From Zasmidium citrigriseum (taxonomy: Eukaryota; Ascomycota; Dothideomycetes; Mycosphaerellales; Mycosphaerellaceae), in NCBI GenBank assembly GCA_002786025.1, contig NHNW01000014.1, positions 372,001 to 436,000 on the forward strand: a stretch of 64,000 nucleotides of DNA. Direction: 5' to 3'. The notes beneath the pieces were generated by a model that worked only from the letters and a program-made list of their open reading frames with translations, had not been told where the DNA came from and made no database searches. Within the stretch, counting starts at the first letter, position 1; every line of letters starts with the position of its first letter. The position numbers and the translations under genes are program-made. Of this stretch, positions 63,705 through 64,000 are shown piece after piece.

Positions 63705-64000
63705 ATGGCAACACCAACCGCCGACGATGAGCTGCTCCTGATCGTACGCCACATCATCACTCCCTCATCGCCATCACGAGAACCACCTTCTGATAAAAAT
63801 CATCACAGCTCCTCCGCAACCTCCGTAATGCAGCAAATACCTTCGGCACAGAATCTCCACAGTACCACAGCATCAAATCCACCGTGCAAGAGCACCTCCA
63901 AGAAATGAAAACCAAAGGCCTGACCACCAACCTGACCAAAGCCCGCGAACAAGGTCTCGCAGGCTACAGGCAAGCTCCATCACTCGCTGAGGAAGCTGAG
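63705..64000 (+). CDS. Partial gene running off the right edge, unknown helical protein
   Basis: Exon 1 63705-63743 (MATPTADDELLLI) and exon 2 from 63809 to the window end, separated by a 65-nt intron with donor GTACGC, a CTGAT branch site and acceptor CACAG. The junction is phase 0 and gives LLLI|LLRNLRNAANTFGTE, one continuous amphipathic helix. The visible part (77 residues) continues QYHSIKSTVQEHLQEMKTKG and is probably all-helical. Reading straight through the intron would stop at 63908. Too little is visible to name the family. It diverges from SEN54 with about 270 bp between start codons. Confidence 0.6.

Overview
The window is nuclear DNA of a filamentous ascomycete. Genes are compact, introns are mostly 45-65 nt with GTRNGT donors and CTNAC-like branch points, and 5' leaders are pyrimidine-rich. 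The protein set is typical of Pezizomycotina: Zn2Cys6 factors, several MFS families, an Amadoriase-like oxidase and fungal-only hypotheticals. A Dothideomycete is my best guess (inference only). I predict 32 protein genes with reasonable support plus two weak candidates. Many needed splicing by eye; exon coordinates are given per gene. No rRNA, intact tRNA, CRISPR array or complete transposon was seen.

Layout. 0.5-7 kb: a large fungal membrane protein, a Mep2-type ammonium permease and TAF10. 9.2-11.1 kb: three tandem same-strand micro-genes sharing a basic helical core; two have the same three-exon design with an 8-nt first exon and end in the peroxisomal signal SKL. 11.6-26.7 kb: housekeeping genes MRE11, mitochondrial uS19, a 1.1-kb-residue-class proline-rich protein with two possible N termini, RPC37 and DDB1.

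27.3-35.6 kb is accessory: SDR reductase, an allantoate/hexuronate-type MFS carrier, a GH28-like beta-helix protein, a secreted alginate-lyase-family protein and a second MFS carrier. Together they look like a uronate-polysaccharide utilisation cluster. 35.6-40.7 kb is gene-poor, with a lineage-specific hypothetical gene flanked by two decayed copies of a ~190-bp repeat. 40.7-43.1 kb: a wax-synthase-like acyltransferase and mitochondrial uS12.

43.7-54.6 kb is a second accessory block: P450, D-2-hydroxyacid dehydrogenase, Asp/Glu-racemase-family protein, Zn2Cys6 regulator, FAD amine oxidase with a possible AKI peroxisomal signal, and a sugar-porter MFS. Two divergent pairs share ~300-bp promoters. 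There is no PKS, NRPS or terpene backbone, so a catabolic role is more likely than secondary metabolism.

54.6-64 kb returns to conserved genes, rich in RNA processing: CTNNBL1, an Rpr2/Snm1-type RNase P/MRP subunit, DBR1 and SEN54. Two Cys-rich fungal proteins lie between them, and a partial gene runs off the right edge.
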